IMG/VR virus record: IMGVR_UViG_3300027762_000011 | Coordinates: 1 to 60,420 of that record | Length of the DNA stretch: 60,420 nt | Source of the DNA: a virus | Strand: one strand, 5' to 3' | Part shown: positions 48,421-57,800 of the stretch, piece after piece | How positions within the stretch are numbered: position 1 is the stretch's first letter | Layout: each line of letters opens with the position of its first letter | Position numbers and translations under genes: made by a program | Notes under the pieces: model-generated | Databases searched by the model: none | Told to the model about the DNA's origin: nothing | The model's input: only the letters and a program-made list of their open reading frames with translations

Positions 48421-48677
48421 AAAGGCAATTTTGCTCTAGAAGTTTTTTTCATGAAGTTAAGACGAGTTGCGTCCCACTTTAACCTTTCTTTAAGTGGCTT
48501 TGAAATCAATTTCGTAACAGATTCTATTTCAAGATTATTGATTTCACAATAATAACAAATAGCATCAATATAATTCATCTGTTCTAATGCCACAATATGC
48601 TCAATTTCTAGAGCAAATTTAGAAGGTGTTAAAAACTTGTTTTCTATTGCTTTTTCTAATTCTTTATTCTGTTCCAT
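48417..48677 (-). CDS. 33: late transcription coactivator gp33
   Basis: About 86 aa from the ATG at 48675-48677; the frame is open farther up, but that region is inside the nuclease gene. The helical pattern with NYIDAICYYCE and KPLKERL matches gp33, which in T4 joins the polymerase to the sliding clamp and gp55 for late promoters. The C-terminal tail is basic. The gene fits T4 order next to 59. Confidence 0.8.
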   Translation of the reverse strand: MEQNKELEKAIENKFLTPSKFALEIEHIVALEQMNYIDAICYYCEINNLEIESVTKLISKPLKERLKWDATRLNFMKKTSRAKLPL

Positions 48678-49344
48678 ATGATTCCAGTTTATCTCTAACA
48701 AACTCTCTAATATATTCTGTGAGAAGTTTGATGTACTTTGATTTGTCTCTTTCTTCATAAACGACGCATTCTCCATTTTCGCAAGCCATAATAATTACAA
48801 GTTTTTTGACGGGAATTTCTGTAAGTTCATAAAACATACAGGCATAAGCAGCACACTGAACAAAATAGTGCTCAATCCACTCCCGTGGTTTTGGTTTTTT
48901 AGATGTTTTAAAGTCGATTATCGCTAATTCGCCATCAAACTCTGCAATACAATCTACGGTTCCTGCTACTCCAAGAACTTTGCTGTACAAGGAACCTTCG
49001 AGGGTATAAATGTTATTTATACGATTTAAATCTGGTTTCGCAATTTTAAATAAAAATTCGGATAAAGGTTGAACTCCAGGAAGATTTTCGTTTTTAAGAT
49101 GATGTTCTACTAAACTATGCATATCAGTTCCTCGACTGGTTGCTTGTTTAGTAATTTTATTTGCTTTATCTTCTCCGATTTTTTTACGCCAGTTTGCAAA
49201 AAACTGGCGATTTTTGTGACTTATAACTGAGGTAATAGAAACTAATTTGAAAAGTTTTTCTATATCAGGAACCTTATAATAACGAATGCCATCTATAGTC
49301 TCCCTTTCAAGGAAAGGAAGATCCACATCAATATGATTAAACAT
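48664..49344 (-). CDS. PD-(D/E)XK exonuclease (RecB/MGME1-like)
   Basis: 226 aa. Motif residues: H76 in RGTDMHSLVE, D131 after a GVAGTV loop, and D144-x-K146 in IIDFKTSK, followed by Q163 and the aromatic AAYACMF helix. This matches the Cas4/RecB-like nuclease group with the MGME1-type layout. Such nucleases trim DNA ends during recombination or degrade host DNA. It overlaps gene 33 by 14 bases and abuts phoH. Confidence 0.85.
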   Translation of the reverse strand: MFNHIDVDLPFLERETIDGIRYYKVPDIEKLFKLVSITSVISHKNRQFFANWRKKIGEDKANKITKQATSRGTDMHSLVEHHLKNENLPGVQPLSEFLFKIAKPDLNRINNIYTLEGSLYSKVLGVAGTVDCIAEFDGELAIIDFKTSKKPKPREWIEHYFVQCAAYACMFYELTEIPVKKLVIIMACENGECVVYEERDKSKYIKLLTEYIREFVRDKLESYGTE

Positions 49345-50099
49345 TAAAATCCTGCTTCCATTTTTGCAATAATGTATTCTTTGACAAGTCCAGAACGAAC
49401 AATATCATCTACACCAAATTCAATTATATCAAATGATGGCATTTTACGCAAGATAGACATAAAATCTATAATGCCATTGCGATCATTAGTTTTTACAAGG
49501 TCTGACTGAGTTGCATCGCCACAGAACATAATTTTTGAATTTTCCCCAATACGTGTAATGATTGAATCTAATTCATGACTTGTACAGTTTTGGAATTCAT
49601 CTACAATCACAATAGAATTATCAAGTGTAGTGCCTCTTAAGAATGAAGTGCTCCAGAACTTAATAGTTTCCTGAGATTTAAGATTACCATAGAGCATCTC
49701 GAATTCGGCATCGGATGGCATCTGGAACATATATTTTACCATATTCTTATAGGGAATTTGGTAAATATCAGATTTATCTTCATATGTTCCAGGAAGAAAT
49801 CCAATTTCACGAGTTGCTACCAGTGAACGAACAATATAAACTTTTTCATATGGAGATTTTTCATTTAAAACTTCATTAAGTGCGTTGTAGAGTGTAATAA
49901 AGGTTTTACCTGTTCCCGCACATCCATATGCAACTAAATGTTTTTGATTAGCATATGATTCAAAAAGTTTTTTCTGATTGTCCGTAAGAGGATCAATATC
50001 AATCAAATAATCAGAAGTTAGTGATTTTCTACGCTTCATTTGACGTGTTGTTAAACCAACGCCAATTGGTTGGTCATTCGTCCTTCTTTTTCTTGTCAT
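49344..50099 (-). CDS. phoH: PhoH-like ATPase
   Basis: 251 aa. Walker A GCAGTGKT at residues 59-66, Walker B VDEFQN at 166-171, and a sensor-type RGTTLDNS segment just before, with a basic N-terminus. This is the phage PhoH family, widespread in marine phages and often used as a marker gene. Its cellular job is unsettled: RNA or phosphate-stress related in bacteria. The stop codon overlaps the next gene by one base. Confidence 0.92.
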   Translation of the reverse strand: MTRKRRTNDQPIGVGLTTRQMKRRKSLTSDYLIDIDPLTDNQKKLFESYANQKHLVAYGCAGTGKTFITLYNALNEVLNEKSPYEKVYIVRSLVATREIGFLPGTYEDKSDIYQIPYKNMVKYMFQMPSDAEFEMLYGNLKSQETIKFWSTSFLRGTTLDNSIVIVDEFQNCTSHELDSIITRIGENSKIMFCGDATQSDLVKTNDRNGIIDFMSILRKMPSFDIIEFGVDDIVRSGLVKEYIIAKMEAGF

Positions 50100-50100
50100 A

Positions 50101-50343
50101 CTAGATTTTTTTTACAGTTGAACCAGGAGCTTTTGATGCACGATCTAATACATCATTCCACCCAGGATTTTTGGAAATTAGTTTATTTTGCCAATCTCCA
50201 ACTTCTCCAGGAGTGGCACATCCTTCAGACCAATCTCTCTGCCATTCTGGATTGTCTTTATACCATTGCATAATGTTGTTAACACTCATCTCAACAACTT
50301 TTTTTTCACCTGTTTCTTTGTTTATAATGGGATATATTGCCAT
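50101..50343 (-). CDS. small conserved cyanophage protein, 80 aa
   Basis: A Trp-rich protein with the pattern W-Y---NPEW-RDWSEG and a C-terminal KNPGW region. Such small proteins next to phoH are seen in many cyanophages. No Cys motifs are present, so it is not a typical zinc ribbon. Function is unknown. Confidence 0.65.
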   Translation of the reverse strand: MAIYPIINKETGEKKVVEMSVNNIMQWYKDNPEWQRDWSEGCATPGEVGDWQNKLISKNPGWNDVLDRASKAPGSTVKKI

Positions 50344-50364
50344 AAGTTAAGAATTCAAGATAAT

Positions 50365-51003
50365 TTATTTAGACCATTCCAGTGCCTGTGCAACTGAAGG
50401 AAACTGTTCTTTGAAAATTTCTTTGCAAGCAAGAGCAATATCCATATGTTCTTTCTGAGTACCATTTGCTGAACGAAGATTGATATAATGAATCCATGAC
50501 CTGCAAGAACCGGACATATAGATGCGTGTGGGCGTTGCTAAGGGCAGTACAAACCTTGCACACTCCTTTGCTACCTCGACATCAAGAAGTTGCTTGTAGA
50601 GTTCCATACCCGCCTTAAAATGATCGTTGATCTTTAACCACAAATCTGCTTTAAGTTCTTCAGAAAGATCGTCAATAGAATTTTGACGGTTCTTAGTATC
50701 CTGACGACGAAGTTCTGGAACAGGAATTTCTTCACCTAGCAGTGAAGAATCTGCATAACGTTGCGAAAATTCTTGATATGTGAACGAACGATGACGCAAA
50801 ATTTGAGCCGCTATTCCACGATTCGTTTCAATCTCAAGACTCATAAAACTCTGTTCAAAAACAGACCAATGATTATGCTTAATGCAATAAGCAAGCAACT
50901 TGGCATAGTTTTCGTTGTCTTGATTCGCAGGGTTGCTAACTCTAGCAACATATGCCATTGTTTTTTCTGCATCGGGAGTTACACTGATGAGTTTTACTGT
51001 CAT
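50365..51003 (-). CDS. thyX: FAD-dependent thymidylate synthase ThyX
   Basis: 212 aa. The family signature RHR-x(7)-S-x-RY lies at residues 70-83 (Thr75 instead of the usual first Ser). ThyX makes dTMP from dUMP with methylene-tetrahydrofolate and FAD, supporting phage DNA synthesis. Arg-Ser residues near position 165-175 bind dUMP in the family. It overlaps the upstream 55-aa gene by 4 bases. Confidence 0.93.
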   Translation of the reverse strand: MTVKLISVTPDAEKTMAYVARVSNPANQDNENYAKLLAYCIKHNHWSVFEQSFMSLEIETNRGIAAQILRHRSFTYQEFSQRYADSSLLGEEIPVPELRRQDTKNRQNSIDDLSEELKADLWLKINDHFKAGMELYKQLLDVEVAKECARFVLPLATPTRIYMSGSCRSWIHYINLRSANGTQKEHMDIALACKEIFKEQFPSVAQALEWSK

Positions 51004-51167
51004 TTTTTTCCAAATCCTTTTGATGTTTTTGCTTCAAGTTCTGAGAGTTCTTCTTTCAATGCTCGCAGTTGTTGTTTCATTTCTATGATTTTTTCTTCAG
51101 TATAAAGATGCTCTTGTTTTGTAAGTTTTTCAAGCAACTTTACTAGTTTTCGTGCTCTACTAGACAT
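51000..51167 (-). CDS. small coiled-coil protein, about 55 aa
   Basis: Starts at ATG 51165-51167; the frame is open to 51185. It is almost entirely Lys/Glu/Leu-rich and coiled-coil in character, and short. It lies directly before thyX with a 4-base overlap. The role is unknown. Confidence 0.55.
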   Translation of the reverse strand: MSSRARKLVKLLEKLTKQEHLYTEEKIIEMKQQLRALKEELSELEAKTSKGFGKK

Positions 51168-51168
51168 A

Positions 51169-51330
51169 TTATTCAGAATCCTCAAAAATTTCGTCGTAAT
51201 CTAAAATTGGTTTTTTTCTCATTGGTTCTTTATCTTTATATGCAGAAACATCTGAATAAACTTCTGCTTTTAGAGAATCAACCAACAATTCAAGATTACG
51301 AACAATTAGTTTTAGTTTTTCTTTGTCCAT
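51169..51330 (-). CDS. hypothetical protein, about 53 aa
   Basis: Starts at ATG 51328-51330; the longer frame to 51381 runs into the promoter and terminator region. It is acidic and helical with a C-terminal Asp/Glu tail. A promoter (51353-51381) lies 23 bases upstream, so it heads the transcript that runs through thyX. Confidence 0.55.
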   Translation of the reverse strand: MDKEKLKLIVRNLELLVDSLKAEVYSDVSAYKDKEPMRKKPILDYDEIFEDSE

Positions 51331-51352
51331 TAAAATATTGTTCTCTCGCAGT

Positions 51353-51381
51353 ATCATACCACAAAAAAAGGAGGGAATCAA
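51353..51381 (-). promoter_or_regulatory. sigma70-like promoter downstream of a terminator
   Basis: TTGATT (51376-51381), 17 bases, TATGAT (51353-51358) on the minus strand. The spacer holds the T-tract of the terminator 51363-51390, so one transcript ends and the next begins within about 30 bases. Confidence 0.6.
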
Positions 51382-51390
51382 TCCCTCCTT
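51363..51390 (-). terminator. intrinsic terminator
   Basis: A 9-bp stem AAGGAGGGA/TCCCTCCTT with a 5-base loop is followed on the minus strand by seven T residues. It ends the transcript of the three tiny genes 51402-51717. The structure is strong and clear. Confidence 0.85.
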
Positions 51391-51401
51391 AAATTATTTA
51401 A

Positions 51402-51485
51402 TTACTTATAAATCATTTGAATAAACAAGGACAATATAGTAATAAACGTAACGGATGCAACTGTAATTTGTGCGATAATTAGCAT
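51402..51485 (-). CDS. tiny membrane protein, 27 aa
   Basis: ATG at 51483-51485, stop at 51402-51404. Almost the whole chain is one hydrophobic membrane helix with a short Lys tail. GGAG lies about 9 bases upstream. It overlaps the previous stop by one base. Confidence 0.55.
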   Translation of the reverse strand: MLIIAQITVASVTFITILSLFIQMIYK

Positions 51486-51580
51486 TACTTCGCTCCTACG
51501 TTTGCAAGAAGTGCCTGATAGCGTCTTTGTTCTTTTTGCTTTTGCTCTTTAATAAGTTGAAGTACATTAATTTTTTTCAT
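51485..51580 (-). CDS. tiny basic protein, 31 aa
   Basis: ATG at 51578-51580, stop at 51485-51487. Rich in Lys, Gln and Arg, and helical. A perfect AGGAGG precedes the ATG by about 11 bases. It is coupled to both neighbours by one-base overlaps. Function is unknown. Confidence 0.55.
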   Translation of the reverse strand: MKKINVLQLIKEQKQKEQRRYQALLANVGAK

Positions 51581-51717
51581 CACTTATGCCCCTCCTTTAC
51601 AAACTTAACACCACGATAAGTTTCGTTGTATTGTTGGGGTTGTTGCATCATTTGCTGTTGGTATTCAATACGCTTTTGAGTGTCATATTCAACACCACGA
51701 TATACTACTTTAGACAT
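51580..51717 (-). CDS. DUF4278-like small protein, 45 aa
   Basis: ATG at 51715-51717, stop at 51580-51582. Two copies of the YRG-V-(Y/F) word (residues 6-11 and 34-39), joined by a Gln-rich linker, match the cyanobacterial DUF4278 pattern. It is the first of three coupled tiny genes under a promoter at 51853-51881. Confidence 0.65.
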   Translation of the reverse strand: MSKVVYRGVEYDTQKRIEYQQQMMQQPQQYNETYRGVKFVKEGHK

Positions 51718-51852
51718 TAGGGTTCTCCTTAGTTTTTTAGGTTAAAGAGCGTTCCTTCAGTCGGCGTTTGCGTTCGCTATTTGCGAATAGCGAATGAACG
51801 ATCCGTTCCGCGTCGGCTTACTTCCGTCTGTTTTCCAGATGAACGTAAGGTC

Positions 51853-51881
51853 ATTATAGACCTATTGCATTTATATAGCAA
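51853..51881 (-). promoter_or_regulatory. sigma70-like promoter for the tiny-gene operon
   Basis: TTGCTA (51876-51881), 17 bases, TATAAT (51853-51858) on the minus strand. The predicted start near 51846 leaves a leader of about 130 bases that contains an inverted repeat cgctatttgcgaatagcg, a possible mRNA hairpin. Confidence 0.65.
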
Positions 51882-51884
51882 GTT

Positions 51885-51910
51885 AAAACTGTAACATCTG
51901 TTACAGTTTT
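51885..51910. promoter_or_regulatory. 26-bp perfect palindrome with NtcA-type core
   Basis: Two 12-base arms are perfect inverted repeats with a 2-base centre. The core reads GTA-N8-TAC (51891-51904), the consensus of the cyanobacterial nitrogen regulator NtcA. Its centre is about 51 bases upstream of the predicted transcription start of the tiny-gene operon. The usual NtcA spacing to the -10 box is 20-24 bases and here it is 32, so function is uncertain. No T-run follows on the minus strand, so a terminator is unlikely. Confidence 0.55.
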
Positions 51911-51926
51911 AAAAAATCTTAAGGAG

Positions 51927-51958
51927 CAAAAAAATTGCCGGGATTTTTTCCCGGCAAT
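51927..51958 (-). terminator. intrinsic terminator
   Basis: A 10-bp GC-rich stem ATTGCCGGGA/TCCCGGCAAT with a T5 loop is followed on the minus strand by seven T residues, just 8 bases after the stop of the 118-aa gene. A strong, unambiguous terminator. Confidence 0.88.
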
Positions 51959-51965
51959 TTAGGAA

Positions 51966-52322
51966 TCACTTCCTCTTTTTCTTTTCGGGTGACTTATAAC
52001 CCCAGAGTTTTGGGTTGACTCGTCCATATCCAAAGTCAATACTTTTTAAATTATCACGAAACTTATCCCAATACATATCAAATAAACGTGTTCTACTGCC
52101 TCGAGTAAGATCAAAACAAATTTTATCTTCCACAAAGTACTTTATGATATATGCATCATTAGGAGCATCTTTAGTACATACATCAGAATATGAACCATTT
52201 TCTATCATAATGTCACAACCATACCGTGACTTGCAAGTTTCTTTTTCTACTGATGTCCAATGGTCCATACGCTCTCTTGTATCTTGTGCTTTTTCAATTA
52301 CATCACGAAGTTTACTACTCAT
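51966..52322 (-). CDS. hypothetical protein, 118 aa
   Basis: Starts at the ATG at 52320-52322 (ATGA overlap with the upstream stop), not the more distant in-frame ATG. It contains several Cys (CKSRYGCD and a later C) without a zinc-finger layout, and a basic C-terminal tail. It is the last gene before the terminator at 51927. No family is recognised. Confidence 0.6.
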   Translation of the reverse strand: MSSKLRDVIEKAQDTRERMDHWTSVEKETCKSRYGCDIMIENGSYSDVCTKDAPNDAYIIKYFVEDKICFDLTRGSRTRLFDMYWDKFRDNLKSIDFGYGRVNPKLWGYKSPEKKKRK

Positions 52323-52903
52323 ACACGATTTCCCCATTTAATATCTGGATATGCTTGTGCAACAATTTCTTTACTAATTTTGTATTTTGTTTCTAATTTT
52401 TTATCTTTAACAAGAGTTAAAATTTCTGCTTCAAGTGGATGAAGACCCTGAAGAATATTAATGAACATTGTTTCTCTACGAAGAGAACTCAGTCCATCAT
52501 TACCACCACGTATAAAATTATAAAACATTTTATACTCTTTTCTGATGGTAGTTTGTCCTTGATCATTCATGCCTAATGAGTTAGATCCCATCTCACCCAT
52601 TTTACTTACTGCGTCCTTTACCTTATCGCTTACAGTGCCACTGAATGAATTTTGCTCTCCAGTACTAGCATAAGGAACATCTCCCTCTGGAAGGGCAGAT
52701 ACAAGGCTTTCATCAAAGTTCCAAATAAAAATTGCTTTTAAAGAAGGATCTTCATATTTTTTAAGAAGTTCAATCTTTTTAGTATTAGTTCTTTGTTTAG
52801 AAATAACATCTAAAACTTCAAAAATAAAAGGATTAATTGGTAATTCTTTTACAGTTTGTTTTGAAGATGTTATATTATTCTTCGGTTTCGCTATCGTCGT
52901 CAT
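52319..52903 (-). CDS. DUF6433-like cyanophage protein, about 194 aa
   Basis: Starts at ATG 52901-52903. The words LPINPFIFEVLDVISKQR, IFIWNFD and RRETMFINILQGLHPLEAEI match the conserved blocks of a T4-like phage protein (DUF6433) present in many cyanophages. It lies near early and replication genes. The C-terminus is helical and basic. The biochemical role is not known. Confidence 0.7.
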   Translation of the reverse strand: MTTIAKPKNNITSSKQTVKELPINPFIFEVLDVISKQRTNTKKIELLKKYEDPSLKAIFIWNFDESLVSALPEGDVPYASTGEQNSFSGTVSDKVKDAVSKMGEMGSNSLGMNDQGQTTIRKEYKMFYNFIRGGNDGLSSLRRETMFINILQGLHPLEAEILTLVKDKKLETKYKISKEIVAQAYPDIKWGNRV

Positions 52904-53105
52904 AATCGTAATCAGTATTTTCAAATCTAAAGGCTATAACTTCATCAGGAATTAAATTTCCCTGAGTATCAAACATTTCTGGATGAGGTCTTGGTATTTC
53001 CCGATAATTCATCATATATTCTCTAGCAACCCACCCAACTGTGAGACCCACTATAAGAAACAAAACGGTTAAAAATGAACCAAATACTAGACTAATTGCT
53101 AACAT
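52875..53105 (-). CDS. single-span membrane protein, 76 aa
   Basis: Residues 2-24 form a hydrophobic membrane helix, followed by a soluble tail that is Pro-rich then strongly acidic (a run of Asp and Glu near the end). Small proteins of this design are very common in T4-like cyanophages. Function is unknown. Confidence 0.7.
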   Translation of the reverse strand: MLAISLVFGSFLTVLFLIVGLTVGWVAREYMMNYREIPRPHPEMFDTQGNLIPDEVIAFRFENTDYDYDDDSETEE

Positions 53106-53301
53106 TTTTCTTACCTCGGGAAATTACTTTTTTCTTCCTAGATATGAAGGAAAATTCAAAATAGATAGTTGTTTCCCGATTGAGAAAGCAAACCATCTTT
53201 TCAAAGATAATATGGAACGGTTTGATTTGCTTTCTCTTTCCTCCATTAAGAATGAATTCAACACCACGATTTCTGTGGTTATTATTATTTATATTTGTCA
53301 C
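53092..53301 (-). CDS. hypothetical basic protein, 69 aa, GTG start
   Basis: GTG at 53299-53301, overlapping the glutaredoxin stop. Lys/Arg-rich with Phe/Ile strands and one Cys. It fills the space between two confident genes and overlaps both by 4-14 bases. The opposite strand is open too, so this call is only moderately secure. No known family. Confidence 0.5.
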   Translation of the reverse strand: MTNINNNNHRNRGVEFILNGGKRKQIKPFHIIFEKMVCFLNRETTIYFEFSFISRKKKVISRGKKNVSN

Positions 53302-53537
53302 TTAATAATCTGGTTTTCCTTAAGAAAATTAATAGTATCTACACACCCACCAATTTTTTTGTCATTGCAAATTACTTGTGGGAATGTAGATCCTTCTCCA
53401 AATTCAGAATAAAATTCTTCTCTAGAGAAATTTTCTTCAAGAGTATACTCGACATATACCATATTTGTCAAGTTAAAAACTTTTTTTACTTTTTCACAGT
53501 AAGGACATCCTGGTTTTGAATATACAGTAAATCTCAT
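53298..53537 (-). CDS. glutaredoxin
   Basis: 79 aa with the CPYC active site at residues 11-14, a TFPQ (TVP-type) cis-proline loop around 51-54, and a GG motif (63-64) near the glutathione site. It probably supplies electrons to ribonucleotide reductase or other enzymes, as NrdC does in T4. It lies beside the sugar-transfer island, immediately after the methyltransferase-glycosyltransferase fusion (4-base gap). Confidence 0.9.
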   Translation of the reverse strand: MRFTVYSKPGCPYCEKVKKVFNLTNMVYVEYTLEENFSREEFYSEFGEGSTFPQVICNDKKIGGCVDTINFLKENQIIK

Positions 53538-53541
53538 TGCT

Positions 53542-54867
53542 CTAAAATCCTAAGTGTTTTTGTCTTACAAAATCTAAGTTATAAAATGTATATGATAATG
53601 GTAATTGATCATTATTAAATGGATACTTATATGGGTTAGTATTAACCCAATCAATACCAGTGTGCCAATGTGGTCCCCACTTATAGTAAATATACCACAT
53701 TTCGTTCAAGATGCGACTGTGATGCATCTTACTTTCCAAAGATCTATCAACTCTCCAAGTTTGAGATCCTGTTGTTTCATAATCTTTTTCACCATGAAGA
53801 TATGGATACTCAACATTAACTCGCTTAATACCATACAACATTGTTCTAATATAGTAATCAACATCTTCAACATATGCTGGATAACAATTTTCATCAAATA
53901 AACCACATTCTTGAACAACCCAATCTTTCAACAAGAAAATATCCCAGGCACCCCTATTACCATGGACCATACCAACATTTAAATCTTTTGCTTTTTTAAG
54001 CATATTTTCCAAAAATCCTGGTGTAAATGCAACATCATGATTTGAAATAATCCAATATGGAGCATTCATACCACATTTAATAGTCATGTTCCAGGATCCA
54101 GAAACTCCGATATTTGCTGGCAGATGACAAACTTTTATCTGATTAATAAATGGGTGATTTTCCTTTGCCAAATTATCTAAATCCTCAGTTAATTCACCCC
54201 TACCATTATTATCAAATATAAAAACTTGGTCAACGGGATAATCAATACTATCAATTAACCTTTTAATCCAATGAAACCCATTTACGATTGGAATTCCAAT
54301 AACAGGAATTGGTTCTTTTTCGGATTCTTTTGTTTTTTTCAATCCCCAAAAATATAAATCTTTGGAGTTATGATTAACTTCAAAATAATAATAATCAAAG
54401 TGATCCTCAAAATTAATATGTTCACGAAAATCACTTTCATTTAAATTCCTGTAATAATCCCACCCAATATCAACCGTGAGTGGAGAATCCTCCGGACGTG
54501 TTCTCGTAGTTCCATGTTCTGCTCTTCCATCACTGGCACAAGTAAAAAATACCAAACCACCAGGACGACATAGTCTAACCATGTTTACAAATGTTTCAAG
54601 CCAATATGGATTATGCTCAAAACATTCTAATGAACAGACAACATCATAAGCATTATCTGGTGCATTATATTTTTGACCTTCACAAACTACATCAACACCA
54701 TCACCTGGTCCAACATCAACACCAACATAAGAACATTTTTCAAAAAAATCTCTTACGGTTCCGTTAATGTTTAAACTACCAATCTCCAAAACAAACTGGT
54801 CTTTAAAATATTTACCAGCCTTCTTTTTTAAATTTTCAACAAACTTTTTTTGTTCATTATGTGCCAT
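53542..54867 (-). CDS. methyltransferase-glycosyltransferase fusion
   Basis: 441 aa with two domains. Residues 1-180: an AdoMet-dependent methyltransferase core, with LEIGS-N-NGTVR at 27-39 (motif I), VGVDVGPGDGVDV around 48-60 (acidic motif II), and a DVVCSLECFEH post-motif IV region. Residues 188-440: a GT2-like glycosyltransferase with VIGIPIV, the DN-GRG turn and the NHDVAF (DxD-type) segment near 279. It sits between the large glycosyltransferase and glutaredoxin. Together these suggest sugar methylation plus transfer on a phage or host surface molecule. Confidence 0.75.
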   Translation of the reverse strand: MAHNEQKKFVENLKKKAGKYFKDQFVLEIGSLNINGTVRDFFEKCSYVGVDVGPGDGVDVVCEGQKYNAPDNAYDVVCSLECFEHNPYWLETFVNMVRLCRPGGLVFFTCASDGRAEHGTTRTRPEDSPLTVDIGWDYYRNLNESDFREHINFEDHFDYYYFEVNHNSKDLYFWGLKKTKESEKEPIPVIGIPIVNGFHWIKRLIDSIDYPVDQVFIFDNNGRGELTEDLDNLAKENHPFINQIKVCHLPANIGVSGSWNMTIKCGMNAPYWIISNHDVAFTPGFLENMLKKAKDLNVGMVHGNRGAWDIFLLKDWVVQECGLFDENCYPAYVEDVDYYIRTMLYGIKRVNVEYPYLHGEKDYETTGSQTWRVDRSLESKMHHSRILNEMWYIYYKWGPHWHTGIDWVNTNPYKYPFNNDQLPLSYTFYNLDFVRQKHLGF

Positions 54868-54870
54868 TTT

Positions 54871-57800
54871 TTACTCCAAATTAAGATTCATTTTCTTTAG
54901 GTTTTCTTCAAGACGGGGTTTATGTTCCTCAAGAATTTCATAGTTATTTTTAATATCTAGTAGTAAAGTTTTTGCTTCTTCAACTTTACCCCACCACCAA
55001 GCACCAACAGCTTTCTCAAATAGTAAACCATATTTACCAGGATATTCAACATCAGTTCTAAGTGGTTTTGAATTAAAATCACAATATCTAAGTCCTCTAT
55101 CGGCATGGATATAACAATCTTGCCACCATTGGCGTTTTTCTGCAAATCTACTCAACAGGAAATAAGCTTCTGGTCTAGATGGAAGTAAACATAAAGCCTG
55201 CTCAAGTAAAGATTTTGAACTACCATCACGAGTTCCTTGCTTTGTATAACAATATGATGCTCTTATTAATGCTTCATATGCAAGATTATCATCTATTGCT
55301 CTTTCTGCACATCTTAAGAAATAAGAAACCGCTGGAGCAGTGTGACTTTCTTTTTCATACCAAACTCCAAGATTAAAATTATGATCTGGATTTTCAGTAT
55401 CTAGAGAATACTTATTAAGAAGATCTGTTAATTCATCATTCTTAGTTTTTTTTATATCTAAGATATTTGGAATTAAATACTGCTCAACATTCGGAAGACT
55501 GAAAATTATTGGCGGAAGTTCTGTAATTGGATAAGGTTTCAATACAATATTTACATTTCCAGATGGAGAAGTTAATTCATCCTTAAAATTATACTTTTCC
55601 ATATATTCCCACAGTTCTTCTTGAGAATAATCTTTACCTAAAAATGTTTTCAAATTTTCATCATAATGACAAAAAGATTTAAATTTATTAATTCTATTTT
55701 GATTGTTCCCCATCCAACTAAAATGCCATCCCAAATCTTGACATACTTCCCCATTATGAGTTACATATCTAATTTCATACCCCCTTCTCATGTACTCTGC
55801 TCTAATTTCAGTCGGAGTATTAATCATCAGGTGCTTTTTAAAGCACATAAACATAGATTTACTCCAAGAAGAAGGAGATCCATCTAAATTATACGCTCTA
55901 TAATCTGCCCTTCCTTCAAGGTGTACAAGAGGAACTTTAAAAATATAATCTTTATTATTTTTTGCAGATCCATGTATAAATGGTATATTATTAGGACTAA
56001 CAATTTCATCACAATCACTAATTATAAAAAATGTATCATCATCAAATTCAGAAATAATATTACACAGATAATCTCTTTGAATCCTTTCTCTACTTGCTAT
56101 TTTTTGATTTGGATTAAAATGAAGATCATAGTCTGAAGGATTTCCTGGATTGGAAAGATCCGCTTCAATAACTCTAATCTTATTTTTTGGAAGTCCAAGT
56201 TCATCAATAACTTTATTACAACTATACTCTTTTGGAATACCACTATGCGTATAATTTGCATCAATAATTACAAACAAATCAACATGATCTCTTAAAAGTT
56301 TTACTCTCAATTCGAGTAATTCTTTTTCGTTAAAATACGGAAAACAATCAACAATCTTTGGTTTATTAGGCATAATAGTTTCATCCATGTTCACGGGTTT
56401 AATTTCAGTAAAAAACTTGGGAGTTTCTTTGTCTTTATTTTTCCACCATTCAATAACTTTTTCATGCGATATGTAATGGTTTTTCTTTTGCCCATCATTT
56501 ACATCAGCATCTTTACCAACAAAGGTAGATTGAAACTTAACTTCTTCAGCAAATAATGGAATAGTGTAGCATTTACCAAGACTTGCAAAAAGAATATTTT
56601 CAATCAGAGGCATTGTTGTTTGATTGGGAATTTCAAGACAATACCCATCATCACGAATATAAGTATCGATTAATTTTTTAGCATATTCTCTCATGACAAC
56701 ATAAGCAGATGCCCCCCAATCATCCCAATACCTTTCACGAAGTTCAAATGTATCGTACTCTCCACGAATAGTAAACAACTGAAGACAATCGACATCTTTA
56801 GGTATATTAGATATAAATTCTTTCCAAGTAAAGTTCCAATGCTCCACCGTTTCCAAACTTAAATCATCTTCACAGAAAAATCCATAATCTTCTTCGGTTG
56901 TTTCATACCATTCTTTTATTGCTTTTAAGTGAGATACTACACATCCCTTTGTTCCTTCGTTTAAACTATCAACATATTTTCCGTATACATGATCATTAGA
57001 CTCAGAAAATCTTTTTGAAATAACTGCCGTAGGAACAATTCCATAAAAAGAAAATTCAGACTCTAAATTATCTCTTCGGTCTAAACTTTCTTCTAAAGAA
57101 ACATAATATACGGATGGAAACTCACTCAATTTATCACTCATATTTTTTTCCGCAAAATAATTTTGGTCATCTATTTTTTCAATATTCCATTTTGTTTTTG
57201 GTGGAACATAGTAATTAATTATCTCAGCACACATATTTTTATTATTTTTAATATGTGTTTGAGAAATCCAATACTCAGTTTGCCACTTTTCTTCACCATC
57301 AGGAGTTAAATCTAATCTTTCTTTTATTCCTGATTCAACATACCCTTTAAAATTTTCGAATCTTTTTTTATCTGGATGTGGTATATGAATTACATTATAA
57401 TCATAATTTAACTTCTTATGCTCTAGTCCATATAGTTCTAGTCTAGTACAAATTTCATCATCCTCAAAAGCATAATATTTTGTTAAATTTTCATTGTACC
57501 CACCTATTGAAAGTAAATTCTCTTTGGATACTAGGAGTAACCCAGTAAGATACTTAAAGAATTGGCAATAAGAATTAAAATAAGTGCTCCATTCATCAAG
57601 GGTTAAACATGTCAAATCAACCATGGAGTTCCCAGTTTCTTTATCAATAAATTCTGGACTCTTAAAATTATGTTTTCCAGAAACAAAACTATTTTCATCA
57701 ACTGGATATTTGTTAAAGAAGTTTTCATACGGATTGAGTATGTAATCCGTATCAACTTTTAAAATATAATCTCCCTGTGCCAAACTAATCGCCAAGTTTA

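Noticed and set aside
51885-51910. Reading the palindrome as an intrinsic terminator
   Set aside because: The minus strand after the hairpin reads AACTTGC, without a T-run, and a strong terminator already exists at 51927-51958.
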